DNA from: Ramlibacter albus
GTDB lineage: Bacteria > Pseudomonadota > Gammaproteobacteria > Burkholderiales > Burkholderiaceae_C
Assembly: GCF_014297445.1 (NCBI RefSeq)
Contig: NZ_JACORU010000001.1
Span: forward strand, 1,393,931-1,457,930
Direction of reading: 5' to 3'
DNA: 64,000 nucleotides
The position numbers and the translations under genes were made by a program. The notes beneath the pieces were generated by a model that was not told the origin of the DNA, did no database searches, and saw only the letters and a program-made list of their open reading frames with translations. Within the stretch, counting starts at the first letter, position 1. Every line of letters begins with the position of its first letter. This document shows, in pieces, positions 8,605-18,972 of the stretch.

Positions 8605-9237
8605 ATGCATCGCCGCGAATTCACTGCACTTGCCCTCGCCGCCGGCGTGCCGGCTCTGGCGCTCGCGCAGAAGAAGCCGGAGGACGGCACCGAGTACCGC
8701 AGCCTCGCCAAGCGCGCCGCCGTCGAGGCGCCCGCCGGCAAGATCGAGGTGGTGGAGTTCTTCTGGTACAGCTGCCCGCACTGCAACGCTTTCGAGCCGC
8801 AGCTGGTGCGCTGGAGCCGCAACCTGCCCGCTGACGCGGTGCTGCGCCGCGTCCCTGTGGGCTTCCGGGACGAGTTCGATCCGCAGCAGCGTTTGTTCTA
8901 CACGCTGCAGGCGCTGGGCAAGCAGGAGGAGCTGCACCAGAAGATCTACGACGCCATCCACAAGGAGAAGGTCAAGCTCGAGCGCGGGGAGCAGATCGTC
9001 GACTGGGTGGAGAAGCAAGGCATCGACAAGGCGAAGTTCGTGGAGCTCTACACCTCGCCCGCCATGTCGCTGAAAGCCCGCCAGGCCACGCAACTTCACG
9101 ACGCCTACGGCATCGAAGGGGTGCCGACGCTCGGCATCGCCGGGCGCTGGTACACCGACGGCACGCTCGCCGGCAACATGCCGCGGGCGCTGCAGGTCAC
9201 CGATTTCCTCATCGCCGAGGCGCGCAAGGCGCCCTAA
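8605..9237 (+). CDS. Thiol:disulfide interchange protein DsbA-like (copy 1)
   Basis: A 210-residue periplasmic thioredoxin-fold oxidoreductase. The export signal is MHRREFTALALAAGVPALALA and includes an RRxF sequence. The active site is Cys57-Pro-His-Cys60 in [14 protein letters not shown], as in DsbA, with the cis-Pro loop EGVPTLGIAG near the C-terminus. It would introduce disulfides into exported proteins and be reoxidised by DsbB. A clearly paralogous gene follows six bases downstream, so this is a tandem duplication. Which copy is the housekeeping DsbA cannot be told from sequence. Confidence 0.9.
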   Translation: MHRREFTALALAAGVPALALAQKKPEDGTEYRSLAKRAAVEAPAGKIEVVEFFWYSCPHCNAFEPQLVRWSRNLPADAVLRRVPVGFRDEFDPQQRLFYTLQALGKQEELHQKIYDAIHKEKVKLERGEQIVDWVEKQGIDKAKFVELYTSPAMSLKARQATQLHDAYGIEGVPTLGIAGRWYTDGTLAGNMPRALQVTDFLIAEARKAP

Positions 9238-9243
9238 GGAGAA

Positions 9244-9897
9244 ATGAAAGCAATGGATCGTCGCCAATTCTCGGCCGCACTCGGCACGGCCGCCGCCCTG
9301 GGCTTCACCGGCTTGCCCGCGCACGCGCAGCGTGCCTTCGCGGACGGCAAGGACTTCCGCACGCTGGACAAGCGCGCGCCCGTCGAAACGCCCCCGGGCA
9401 AGGTGGAAGTGGTGGAGTTCTTCTGGTACGCCTGCCCGCACTGCAACGCCTTCGAGCCGCAGCTGGTGGCCTGGGCCAAGAAGCTGCCGCAGGACGTGGT
9501 GCTCAAGCGCGTGCCGGTGCAGTTCAACGAATCGTTCGAGCCGCAGCAGCGCCTGTTCTACACGCTGGAGGCCATGGGCAAGCTGGAAGACGTGCACAAC
9601 AAGGTGTTCCAGGCCATCCACGGCGAGAAGATCAAGCTGGAGCGCTTCGAGCAGATCGCGCCGTGGGTCGAGAAGCAGGGCGTGGACAAGGCCAAGTTCA
9701 CCGAGATGTTCAACTCGTTCTCCATCGCCACCAAGGCGCGCAAGGCGGCGCAGCTGGCCAACGACTACCGCATCGAGGGCGTGCCCACGCTGGGCGTGGC
9801 GGGCCGCTGGTGGACCGACGGCAGCGCCGCCGGCAGCATGCAGCGCGCGCTGCAGGTGACCGATTTCCTGATCGCCGAGGCACGCCGCAGCAAATAG
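9244..9897 (+). CDS. Thiol:disulfide interchange protein DsbA-like (copy 2)
   Basis: A 217-residue paralogue of the preceding gene. The signal region [28 protein letters not shown] has a twin-arginine-like DRRQF motif. The active site is Cys64-Pro-His-Cys67, with cis-Pro loop [10 protein letters not shown]. The mature domains of the two copies are similar throughout (both contain [15 protein letters not shown] and [13 protein letters not shown]). The start could also be the ATG at 9253 (MDRRQF). It is probably co-transcribed with copy 1. lptA starts 54 bases later. Confidence 0.9.
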   Translation: MKAMDRRQFSAALGTAAALGFTGLPAHAQRAFADGKDFRTLDKRAPVETPPGKVEVVEFFWYACPHCNAFEPQLVAWAKKLPQDVVLKRVPVQFNESFEPQQRLFYTLEAMGKLEDVHNKVFQAIHGEKIKLERFEQIAPWVEKQGVDKAKFTEMFNSFSIATKARKAAQLANDYRIEGVPTLGVAGRWWTDGSAAGSMQRALQVTDFLIAEARRSK

Positions 9898-9950
9898 CGC
9901 GCCTGCCGGGGGGCACGGTCGGTATACTCCCCAGCAAGATTCGTGCCTCT

Positions 9951-10571
9951 ATGAAACATTCCTATGCCTTGCTCCTGGCCGGCGCCGCCTTGGCGCTGGC
10001 CGCGTTGCCGGCCGCCGCCGAGAAGGCCGACCGCAACAAGCCGATGAACGTCGAGGCGGACGCCCTCAAGTACGACGACCTGCGGCAGATCAGCGTGTTC
10101 ACCGGCAAGGTGGTGGTGACCAAGGGCACCATCCTCATCCGCGGCGCCAAGGTGGAAGTCAAGCAGGACCCAGAGGGCTACCAGTTCGGCACCGTGACGT
10201 CCGAGCCGGGCAAGCCGGCGTACTACCGCCAGAAGCGCGAGGGCCTCGACGAATACATCGAGGGCGAGGCGCAGACGATCGAGTACGACGGCAAGGCCGA
10301 CCGCGTGAAGTTCATCGGCCGCGCCGAGATGCGGCGCCTGCGGGGTGCGACCGTGAACGACGAGATCAGCGGCAGCCTGATCACCTACGACAACACCACC
10401 GACGTCTTCAACGTGGACGGCGGGCCGGTGGCCGGCACGCCGGCCAACCCGGGCGGCCGCGTGCGCGCCACGCTCGCGCCGCGGCCTGCGGCGTCTGCCG
10501 CCGCGGCCGCCACGCCGGCCTCGGGCGTGCGCCTGCGGCCCAGCACCACGTTCGGCGGAGAGCCGCGCTGA
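9951..10571 (+). CDS. lptA: Lipopolysaccharide export periplasmic protein LptA
   Basis: A 206-residue periplasmic protein that bridges inner and outer membrane in LPS transport. The signal peptide [23 protein letters not shown] is followed by the OstA/LptA-N fold opening [32 protein letters not shown] and continuing to [15 protein letters not shown] low-complexity Ala/Pro tail ends the protein. The ATG at 9951 directly precedes the signal peptide. It overlaps lptB by one base (TGATG), so translation is probably coupled. lptC, usually just upstream, is absent from this position. Confidence 0.93.
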   Translation: MKHSYALLLAGAALALAALPAAAEKADRNKPMNVEADALKYDDLRQISVFTGKVVVTKGTILIRGAKVEVKQDPEGYQFGTVTSEPGKPAYYRQKREGLDEYIEGEAQTIEYDGKADRVKFIGRAEMRRLRGATVNDEISGSLITYDNTTDVFNVDGGPVAGTPANPGGRVRATLAPRPAASAAAAATPASGVRLRPSTTFGGEPR

Positions 10572-11356
10572 TGGGCGACACCGAAACGGCCGCCGCACCT
10601 GCCGAGGCCACGACGCGCAGCCGGCTGGAGGCGCGCCACCTGCAGAAGACGTACGGCAGCCGCAGGGTCGTGCATGACGTTTCCCTGGCCGTGGACAACG
10701 GCGAGGTGGTGGGGCTGCTCGGGCCGAACGGCGCGGGCAAGACCACGTCCTTCTACATGATCGTGGGGCTGGTGCGCGCCGACGACGGCGAGATCACCAT
10801 CGACGGCCGCTCGGTGGAGCACATGCCGATCCACCGCCGCTCGCGCCTGGGCCTGTCCTACCTGCCGCAGGAGGCGTCGATCTTCCGCAAGCTCAATGTG
10901 GAAGAGAACGTGCGCGCGGTGCTGGAGCTGCAGCGCGGCCCGGACGGCAAGTCGCTCTCGCGCGAAGAGATCGAGTCGCGGCTCACGTCGCTGCTGCAGG
11001 ACCTGCGGGTGGACCACCTGCGCGACTCACCCGCGGTGGCACTGTCCGGCGGCGAACGGCGGCGCGTGGAGATCGCACGAGCCCTCGCGACGCAGCCGCG
11101 CTTCATCCTGCTGGACGAGCCGTTCGCGGGCATCGACCCCATCGCGGTGATCGAGATCCAGCGCATCATCAGCTTCCTGAAGTCGCGCGGCATCGGCGTG
11201 CTGATCACCGACCACAACGTGCGCGAGACGCTGGGCATCTGCGACCACGCGTACATCATCAGCGAAGGCCGCGTGCTGGCCCAGGGCACACCCGCCGAGA
11301 TCGTGAACAACGCCGACGTGAGGCGCGTGTACCTCGGCGAGCACTTCCGCATGTAA
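10571..11356 (+). CDS. lptB: LPS export ABC transporter ATP-binding protein LptB
   Basis: A 261-residue ABC ATPase that powers LPS extraction by LptFG. Motifs are Walker [10 protein letters not shown] (residues 51-59), Q-loop YLPQEASIF, signature LSGGERRR, Walker [14 protein letters not shown] and switch His in DHNVRET. The N-terminus carries about 15 extra residues compared with the Escherichia coli protein. It overlaps lptA and lies 12 bases before rpoN, the conserved lptAB-rpoN arrangement. Confidence 0.96.
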   Translation: MGDTETAAAPAEATTRSRLEARHLQKTYGSRRVVHDVSLAVDNGEVVGLLGPNGAGKTTSFYMIVGLVRADDGEITIDGRSVEHMPIHRRSRLGLSYLPQEASIFRKLNVEENVRAVLELQRGPDGKSLSREEIESRLTSLLQDLRVDHLRDSPAVALSGGERRRVEIARALATQPRFILLDEPFAGIDPIAVIEIQRIISFLKSRGIGVLITDHNVRETLGICDHAYIISEGRVLAQGTPAEIVNNADVRRVYLGEHFRM

Positions 11357-11368
11357 GCGCCCCTCGGT

Positions 11369-12885
<1,517 letters not shown>

Positions 12886-12889
<4 letters not shown>

Positions 12890-14103
12890 GTTTCCAACTG
12901 TTCCTGCCTTGCGCGGGTGGCGTGGAGGAGTACCTCGCGTCGGAAGTGTCCGCACTCGGCGTTCGAAGCGTGCAGCGCGAGCGCGGTGGCGTCTCCTTGC
13001 AGGCGGACTGGGCGGCGCTGATGCGCATGAACCTGCACAGCCGCCTCGCGCAGCGCGTGCTGGTCCAGCTGTCGCACACGCCGTATCGCGCGGAGAACGA
13101 CCTCTACGAGGCGGCGAAGGCCGTGGCTTGGGAAGAGTGGTTCACGTTGCGCCAGACCTTCAAGATCGAGATCACCGCGACGGCCAGCCCGCTCAAGAGC
13201 CTGAAGTTCGCGGCGCTGAAGATCAAGGATGCGGTGGCCGACCGCTTCCGCGACAAGGGCGGCGCGAGGCCGAACGTGGAGACGCGCTTTCCGGACATGC
13301 GCATCTTCGCGCACCTCACCGCCGACACGGTCACGCTGTACCTCGACACCTCGGGCGAGCCGCTCTTCAAGCGCGGCTGGCGCGAGGACAAGGGCGAGGC
13401 GCCGCTGAAGGAAACGCTCGCGGCCGCGATGATCGCGGCCAGTGGCTGGGATGCGAAAACGCCGCTGTACGACCCGTGCTGCGGCAGCGGCACCATCGCG
13501 ATCGAGGCCGCGCAGGTCGCGTGCAACATCGCGCCGGGGCTGCTGCGGCGCTTCGGCTTCGAGAAGCTGCTGCCGCATCGGGCGCAGGAGTGGGCGGCGC
13601 TCAAGTCCGAAGCGAAAGCGGCGCGGCGCGAGCCGACTGCGCCCGTGTTCGGCAGCGACGTGGCCTTCCGCATGGTCGATTTCGCGCAGCGCAACGCGCA
13701 GCGCGCGGGTGTCGACCAGGCGGTGAGCCTGCGCGGTGGCGATGCGCTGCAGCGCATGCCGCCCACCGACACGCCCGGCGTGATGCTGCTCAACCCGCCG
13801 TATGGCGAGCGGATCGAGGCCGGCGGCGTTGCGGGTGCGAAGCGCGCGGGGCGAGAGAACGCGCAGATGGAGAACGCGGGCGACTTCTTCGCGCAGCTTG
13901 CCACCCACTGGAAGAAGAATTACGCGGGCTGGACCGCGTGGGTGCTGACGCCCGACCTCAAGCTGCCTTCGCGCATGCGGCTGAAGGAATCACGCCGCGT
14001 GCCGATGTGGAACGGGCCCATCGAGTGCCGCCTGTTCCGCTTCGATATGGTCGCGGGCTCGGCCCGTGCGGCGCCGAAGAGCGATGCGTCCACTGGTCAT
14101 TGA
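12886..14103 (+). CDS. THUMP-domain class I SAM rRNA methyltransferase (RlmL N-terminal type)
   Basis: A 405-residue RNA N2-guanine methyltransferase equivalent to the N-terminal (m2G2445) half of Escherichia coli RlmL. A THUMP RNA-binding domain covers about 40-150, then the Rossmann methyltransferase has motif I in YDPCCGSGTIAIEAA and catalytic motif IV in LLNPPYGERI. The C-terminal RlmK half of the Escherichia coli fusion is absent, as is common outside enterics. It starts at a GTG whose bases overlap the rpoN stop (GTGA), which indicates translational coupling. Confidence 0.85.
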
Positions 14104-14530
14104 CACCAACGTCGTGCTGGACGCGTTCGTGTTCTCGGACGCGCGGACGGTTGCGCTCGTGGATGCGCTCGACAGCGGCCGCGTGCAGTGGCTGGCAACG
14201 CAAGCCATGCGGGACGAGCTGGAGCGCGTGCTGGCCTATCCGCACATCGTGAAGAAGCTGGAGTTCTACGGCCTGCAGCCGGGCGGCGTGCTTTCGAGGT
14301 TCGACCGACACGCCTTGCTGCACGAGGAAGCACCCCGGGCTCCCGTCGTCTGCAAGGACGAAGACGACCAGAAATTCATCGACCTGGCGGTCCAGCACCG
14401 GGCGCAGCTCGTGAGCAAGGACCGCGAGGTCCTCAAGATGAACAAGCGCATCCAGAAGCTGGGCTGCCCTGCGGTGGCGCCGGCCTACACCGGCAACGTG
14501 AACGAGTTCTCGCTCGCAGCCGGCCAGTAG
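14084..14530 (+). CDS. PIN-domain protein (putative toxin, PilT N-terminus type)
   Basis: A 148-residue PIN-fold ribonuclease candidate. Acidic residues expected in the metal site are visible: Asp7 in LVIDTNVVLDAF, the acidic cluster CKDEDDQKFIDLAV, and Asp in LVSKDREVL. PIN proteins of this COG1569-like group are usually toxin components that cleave RNA. No antitoxin gene lies next to it: the start overlaps the methyltransferase by 20 bases and the 3' end overlaps the opposing FMN-protein gene by 46 bases. I chose the ATG at 14084, which begins at the first beta strand. Confidence 0.75.
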   Translation: MRPLVIDTNVVLDAFVFSDARTVALVDALDSGRVQWLATQAMRDELERVLAYPHIVKKLEFYGLQPGGVLSRFDRHALLHEEAPRAPVVCKDEDDQKFIDLAVQHRAQLVSKDREVLKMNKRIQKLGCPAVAPAYTGNVNEFSLAAGQ

Positions 14531-16107
14531 TACTTGTACACGTTGTGGAGCGTGCCCACCTGGCCCTCCAGCAGCGCGCCCTCCGCCACCTGCGGCACCA
14601 GGTTCGACAGCAGCCGCACGTCGTTCTCGTTGACGCGCCGCACGATGTGGTGCGCCGTGATCTCGCGCGGGTGCTTCAGGCCGGCGGCCTGCACCAGCTC
14701 CTGCAGCGCATGCAGCGTGTTCTGGTGGAAGTGGAACACGCGAACCGACTTGTCCGTCACGTCGAGCGCCTTCATGCGGTTCGGGTCCTGCGTGCTGACG
14801 CCCGTGGGGCAATGCCCGGTGTGGCAGGCCTGCGCCTGCAGGCAACCGAGCGCGAACATGAAGCCGCGCGCGGAATTGCACCAGTCGGCCCCCAGCGCCA
14901 TCGCGCGGACGATGTCGAAGGCGCTGATGATCTTGCCCGAGGCGCCCACGCGGATCTTGCCGCGCAGGCCGATGCCCTTGAGCGTGTTGTGCACCAGCAG
15001 CAGCCCTTCCTGCAGCGGCGCGCCGACGTGGTCCGTGAACTCGAGCGGCGCGGCCCCGGTGCCGCCCTCGGCACCATCCACCACGATGAAGTCCGGGTGG
15101 ATGCCCGTGGCCAGCATGGCCTTGCAAAGCGCGAACCACTCCCAGGGGTGGCCGACGCAGAACTTGAAGCCTGTGGGCTTGCCGCCCGACAGCTCGCGCA
15201 AGCGCGCGATGAACTCCATCATCTCCACCGGCGTGCTGAAGGCACTGTGCGACGCCGGCGAGATGCAGTCCACGCCCACCGGCACGCCGCGCGCATCGGC
15301 GATCTCGATCGACACCTTGGGGCCGGGTAGCACGCCGCCGTGGCCGGGCTTCGCGCCCTGGCTCATCTTCAGCTCGATCATCTTCACCTGCGGGTTCGCG
15401 GCGTTCTGCGCGAAGCGCTCCGCGTTGAAGCGCCCCTGTTCATCGCGACAGCCGAAGTAGCCGGAGCCGATCTCCCAGATCAGGTCGCCGCCGTTCGCCC
15501 GGTGGTGCACGGAGATCGAACCCTCTCCCGTGTCGTGCGCGAAGCCGCCGCGTTTCGCGCCCGCGTTCAGCGCGCGGATCGCGTTGGCCGACAGCGCGCC
15601 GAAACTCATCGCCGAGATATTCAGCACGCTCGCCGAATAGGGTTGCGTGCATTGCGAGCCGACGTCCACGCGGAAGTCGTGCGTGGGCAGTTTCGTCGGC
15701 GCCATCGAGTGGTTGATCCACTCGTAGCCGTTCGCGCTCACGTCCAGCTGCGTGCCGAACGGGCGCTTGTCCTGCGTCGCCTTCGCGCGCTGGTACACGA
15801 GCGAGCGCTGCGCGCGCGAGAAAGGCGTCGCCTCGGCATCGCTTTCGAGGAAGTACTGGCGGATCTCCGGCCGCACGTATTCCAGCATGTAGCGGATGTG
15901 GCCGATGATCGGGTAGTTGCGCAGCACCGAGCGCCGCGACTGCCGCACGTCGTAGACGCCGATGGCGACGAGCGCCGCGAACAGGCCGAGCGCCGTCCAG
16001 CCGAGCCCGTACAGCGCCAGCGTGCCGGCGCTTGCGGCAAGGCCCAGCACGCAAAGCGCGAACGCCGTGTAGCGCACGGGGTAGATCGAGTCCAGGAAAG
16101 CAAGCAT
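14485..16107 (-). CDS. FMN-binding glutamate synthase family protein
   Basis: A 540-residue protein with two N-terminal transmembrane helices (about 5-45) and a long domain equivalent to the FMN-binding alpha/beta barrel of glutamate synthase (from about 110). Landmarks are SFGALSANAIRALNAGAKRGGFAHDTGEGSIS, QGAKPGHGGVLPG, VDGAEGGTGAAP and the iron-sulfur cysteines in CLQAQACHTGHCPTG. The glutaminase domain is missing, so it is not complete GltB. Such stand-alone proteins have no firmly assigned reaction. The start at 16107 begins just before the first helix; an upstream ATG at 16134 would add nine residues. Confidence 0.85.
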   Translation of the reverse strand: MLAFLDSIYPVRYTAFALCVLGLAASAGTLALYGLGWTALGLFAALVAIGVYDVRQSRRSVLRNYPIIGHIRYMLEYVRPEIRQYFLESDAEATPFSRAQRSLVYQRAKATQDKRPFGTQLDVSANGYEWINHSMAPTKLPTHDFRVDVGSQCTQPYSASVLNISAMSFGALSANAIRALNAGAKRGGFAHDTGEGSISVHHRANGGDLIWEIGSGYFGCRDEQGRFNAERFAQNAANPQVKMIELKMSQGAKPGHGGVLPGPKVSIEIADARGVPVGVDCISPASHSAFSTPVEMMEFIARLRELSGGKPTGFKFCVGHPWEWFALCKAMLATGIHPDFIVVDGAEGGTGAAPLEFTDHVGAPLQEGLLLVHNTLKGIGLRGKIRVGASGKIISAFDIVRAMALGADWCNSARGFMFALGCLQAQACHTGHCPTGVSTQDPNRMKALDVTDKSVRVFHFHQNTLHALQELVQAAGLKHPREITAHHIVRRVNENDVRLLSNLVPQVAEGALLEGQVGTLHNVYKYYWPAASENSFTLPV

Positions 16108-16158
16108 GGCCGTCCCTCCACCGGGTGCGGCCATGCTAGTGCCCGGCGCGGGGGTGGG

Positions 16159-16641
16159 TCAACCGAGCAGGTCGAGCAGGCGCTGCAGCGCGTGGCGCAC
16201 GGTGGCAGCGCGCACGGTCGCGCGGTCGCCGTCGAAGCGGCGGGTTTCGCTGGTGAGCGCGCCGTCGACCATGAAGCCGAACCACACCGTGCCCACGGGC
16301 TTCTCCGCGCTGCCGCCGGTGGGGCCGGCGACGCCCGTGACCGCCACCGCGACCGTGGCTTTCGAGTGCCGCACAGCACCGAATGCCATCGCGCGCGCGA
16401 CCACTTCGCTGACCGCGCCGTTGGCCGCGATGAGGGCGGGGTCCACACCCAGCAGCTCGGTCTTGGCTTCGTTGGAGTACGTGACGAAGCCGCGCTCGAA
16501 CCAGTTGCTGGAGCCGGAGAGCTCGGTGCAAGCGGCCGCGATCATCCCGCCGGTGCAGCTCTCGGCGGTGGCAAGCATGCGGCCGTCGCGCTGCAGCACT
16601 TCGGCCAGCCGACCGCAAAGTTCGTCGAACGGCCCGCTCAC
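16159..16641 (-). CDS. CinA family protein (nicotinamide-nucleotide amidohydrolase, PncC type)
   Basis: A 160-residue single-domain CinA C-terminal protein. The family active-site region is LATAESCTGGMIAAACTELSGSSNWFERGFVTYSNEAK, with AVTGVAGPTGGSAEKPVGTVWFG after it. PncC-type enzymes deamidate NMN in NAD salvage. The GTG start overlaps the pgpA stop (GTGA), so the two are translationally coupled. pyrF, often next in betaproteobacteria, does not follow. Confidence 0.9.
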   Translation of the reverse strand: MSGPFDELCGRLAEVLQRDGRMLATAESCTGGMIAAACTELSGSSNWFERGFVTYSNEAKTELLGVDPALIAANGAVSEVVARAMAFGAVRHSKATVAVAVTGVAGPTGGSAEKPVGTVWFGFMVDGALTSETRRFDGDRATVRAATVRHALQRLLDLLG

Positions 16642-17168
16642 CACGCCCTCCACGCCGCTATCACGAGCAACGTGCAGAACGCTGCCACGAGGTCGTCGAA
16701 GATGATGCCGAAGCCGCCGCGCCAGCCGAAGCCCTGGTACAGCTCGTCGGCCCAGGCGACCGGGCCCGGCTTGACGGCGTCGAAGAAGCGGAACAGCAGG
16801 AAGGCGGCCAGCTGCGTGTCCCACGACGCCGGGAGCACGAGCCACAGCACGAGCCAGAACGCGATGACCTCGTCCCACACGATGGCGCCCGGGTCCAGCA
16901 CGCGCATGTTCCGCGCGGTGACGGTGCACGCCCACCAGCCGACCGGCAACGAGAGCGCGAGCACCCAGCCCATCGCGTAGGGCGACAGCCATTGCTGCAG
17001 CACGAGCCACGCGACCCAGGCCCACAGCGTACCGACCGTGCCCGGCGCAACGGGCGACAGGCCCGCGCCGAACCCGAGCGCGATCGTGTGCAGCGGGTTG
17101 CGCAGCAAGAAGCGCAAGCCCGGGCGACGCACCGGGGGTTGCAGCGGTGGCGCCAGCGGCGTCGTCAT
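16638..17168 (-). CDS. pgpA: Phosphatidylglycerophosphatase A
   Basis: A 176-residue inner-membrane phosphatase that converts phosphatidylglycerophosphate to phosphatidylglycerol. Family signatures are ALGFGAGLSPVAPGTVGTLWA, VWDEVIAFWLVL, LFRFFDAVKPGPVAWAD and GGFGIIFDDLVAA, with about four membrane segments. The ATG overlaps the LysR stop (ATGA) and its own stop overlaps the cinA start, so LysR-pgpA-cinA would be one transcript. thiL, normally directly upstream, is separated by about 1.8 kb here. Confidence 0.93.
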   Translation of the reverse strand: MTTPLAPPLQPPVRRPGLRFLLRNPLHTIALGFGAGLSPVAPGTVGTLWAWVAWLVLQQWLSPYAMGWVLALSLPVGWWACTVTARNMRVLDPGAIVWDEVIAFWLVLWLVLPASWDTQLAAFLLFRFFDAVKPGPVAWADELYQGFGWRGGFGIIFDDLVAAFCTLLVIAAWRAW

Positions 17169-18124
17169 CCGGCCGCCCTGCGCGGCGCGATGCGTTGCAC
17201 CTTGGCATCGGGCTGCGCGCCTGCAGCCGCGAACCACTCCGCCCAGTAGTCGATGCAGGCGCGGATCTTCGGCAGGCGATGGCGCCCGCTCATCGTGACC
17301 GCGTACACCGGCACGGTGGTGTCGTCGATGTACTTCGCGAGCACCGGCACCAGCAGCTTCTGCCGCACCAGCGTTTCGCCGACGATCGTGGCGAGGCGGC
17401 CGATGCCCAGGCCCTGCACGACCATGGTCGCGGCCATGTTGGTGTCGTTGGCTTTCCACTGGCCTTCGGCGTGGAAGACGTGCGGCTTGCCCTTCACCAC
17501 GAAACGCCACTCGTTGAGCATGTTGACGGCGCTGTTGGTGACGAGGCGGTGGTGGGCCAGCTCGTCCGGCGTGGCCGGCTGGCCCGCCGCGGCGATGTAG
17601 CCGGGCGCGGCGTAGAGCGCGCGGCCGAGTGTGCCGATCTGGCGGGCGACAACCGTGTCCGGCAGGCTGGTGACGGTGCGGATCGCGATGTCGATGCCTT
17701 CGCGCGCCATGTCCACCATGCGGTCGCCCACCTCCAGCTCGATGCGCAAGCGTGGGTGGCGCTGCGTCAGGCCGCCGAGGCTGGGCACGAGCTGGTAGTG
17801 CGCGATCACGGTGCTGGCGGCCACGCGCACGACCCCGCTCGGCTCGCCGGCCTTGCTGGCGAATTCGCCTTCCAGTTCGTCGAGCGTGCCGAGCATGCGC
17901 CGGCAGTACTCGAAGAAGGTCTGGCCTTCGGCCGTGAGCGACAGGCCGTGCGTCGAGCGGTGGATCAGGCGTGCGCCGCAGGCCTTCTCGATGCGTGCGA
18001 GGTTGCGCGAGACCTGGCTCACCGGCGCGTCGCGTTCGCGCGCGACGGCCGACAGCGTGCCCAGCTCCGCCACGCGGGCGAAGAGGTGCATGTCGGCGAA
18101 TTGCAGGTCGCGCATGGCTTGCAT
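17165..18124 (-). CDS. LysR-family transcriptional regulator
   Basis: A 319-residue LysR regulator with helix-turn-helix in residues about 8-65 (FADMHLFARVAELGTLSAVARERDAPVSQVSR) and a LysR substrate-binding domain after it. It is encoded between the nuclease and pgpA and overlaps pgpA by four bases. An alternative ATG at 18115 lacks the first three residues, and neither start has a clear Shine-Dalgarno. It diverges from a small ORF at 18239, and a dyad at 18167-18192 in between may be its operator. Confidence 0.88.
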   Translation of the reverse strand: MQAMRDLQFADMHLFARVAELGTLSAVARERDAPVSQVSRNLARIEKACGARLIHRSTHGLSLTAEGQTFFEYCRRMLGTLDELEGEFASKAGEPSGVVRVAASTVIAHYQLVPSLGGLTQRHPRLRIELEVGDRMVDMAREGIDIAIRTVTSLPDTVVARQIGTLGRALYAAPGYIAAAGQPATPDELAHHRLVTNSAVNMLNEWRFVVKGKPHVFHAEGQWKANDTNMAATMVVQGLGIGRLATIVGETLVRQKLLVPVLAKYIDDTTVPVYAVTMSGRHRLPKIRACIDYWAEWFAAAGAQPDAKVQRIAPRRAAG

Positions 18125-18166
18125 GGTAGCGGCACGGGCGGGCCTTTGCTCGGCGTGCAACACCGA

Positions 18167-18192
18167 TTTCCCGCGCGTGCCGTTTCGGGAAA
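18167..18192. promoter_or_regulatory. Dyad TTTCCC-N14-GGGAAA between divergent genes (candidate LysR operator)
   Basis: Perfect six-base arms separated by 14 bases lie between the LysR gene and the divergent small ORF. LysR-type boxes are commonly interrupted dyads in exactly this position. Assignment to this regulator is inference. Confidence 0.35.
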
Positions 18193-18238
18193 GGGCGGCG
18201 CTTCCTACAGTGCAAGCACACGCCGAAAGGAGGCCGCC

Positions 18239-18418
18239 ATGATCACCACCCCGCTCGCTTCTCCCAACCTGCAGCTCGCTGCCCGCCAGCGTGCCATGCA
18301 ACTGCGCGACGAGTCGTTCGACTCGCTGTTCACGAGCGCCGCGGCCACGTTGCGCCGGTCGGCCCAACGCCTGGCCGCGAGCCTGCGGCGCCACGAGCGG
18401 CTGCGCAGTATCGGCTAG
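18239..18418 (+). CDS. Small hypothetical protein, 59 residues
   Basis: A short ORF with an excellent Shine-Dalgarno (AAGGAGG, about 6 bases before the ATG), which is why I accept it. The product is Arg/Ala/Leu-rich and basic (QLAARQRAMQLRDESFDSLF ... RRSAQRLAASLRRHERLRSIG), probably helical, with no membrane segment or signal. I do not recognise a family. It diverges from the LysR gene and its stop overlaps the convergent nuclease by four bases. It may be the LysR target. Confidence 0.6.
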   Translation: MITTPLASPNLQLAARQRAMQLRDESFDSLFTSAAATLRRSAQRLAASLRRHERLRSIG

Positions 18419-18891
18419 TGGCACTTGCCGTGCAGCTTGCGGAAGTCGCGCGGGTCGAGTGCGCCGCGCTCGGACCACAGCCCGCGGCGATCTTCGCGCG
18501 CCTTCGCTTCCAGGGCTGCATACGGACCGCTCGCCTGGCGGCGCCAGCGGTGCGCCCACGCGTAGCCTTGCGCGACGAGCCAGGCGCCGACGTCCTCACC
18601 GTCGGAGCGCACCGTGCCCAGCCAGCGTTGGTAGTCGTCCTTCCCCGACAGCGAGACGGCGACGCGCTGGTGCAGCACGCGTGAGGCCAGCGCCTGCCGC
18701 GCCTCGCGGCCGAACGGCTGGCACAGCTCGGGCGCGTCGACGCCGCGCAGGCGCACCTGGCGCGGCTTGCCGCGAGCGCTGCGCACCCACAGCGTGTCGC
18801 CGTCGGTGACGTGCGTGACTTCGCCGCTGTATGTGCGCGCGTGGGTGCTGGCTGCGACAAGCAGCAGGATCGTCATGAGAAGGGCGCGCAT
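18415..18891 (-). CDS. Thermonuclease family protein (staphylococcal nuclease-like)
   Basis: A 158-residue exported nuclease. The signal peptide is MRALLMTILLLVAASTHA. The SNase fold shows GEVTHVTDGDTLWV, the RLRGVDAPE loop with the catalytic Arg/Glu region, and YQRWLGTV plus AHRWRRQASGPYAALEAKARE. These calcium-dependent nucleases cut DNA and RNA in the periplasm or outside the cell. It is followed by the LysR gene on the same strand and overlaps the end of the small ORF by four bases. Confidence 0.88.
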   Translation of the reverse strand: MRALLMTILLLVAASTHARTYSGEVTHVTDGDTLWVRSARGKPRQVRLRGVDAPELCQPFGREARQALASRVLHQRVAVSLSGKDDYQRWLGTVRSDGEDVGAWLVAQGYAWAHRWRRQASGPYAALEAKAREDRRGLWSERGALDPRDFRKLHGKCH

Positions 18892-18937
18892 CTCTCGTCA
18901 ACGCACGTGAGTGCTCCGGCGACGACACGCCCTTGCT

Positions 18938-18964
18938 GTCATGCCGGGTCGAGCCCGGGATGAC
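18938..18964. repeat. REP-like extragenic palindrome
   Basis: GTCATGCCGGG-TCGA-GCCCGGGATGAC is a hairpin of the same type as 4421-4445 and ends in the shared ATGAC. It lies between thiL and the nuclease gene. Confidence 0.6.
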
Positions 18965-18972
18965 GCGCGCTG

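Noticed and set aside
16159..17208. Longer CinA-like protein reading through the pgpA region
   Set aside because: The upstream part is out-of-frame pgpA; the GTG at 16641 overlapping the pgpA stop gives a normal CinA C-terminal domain.
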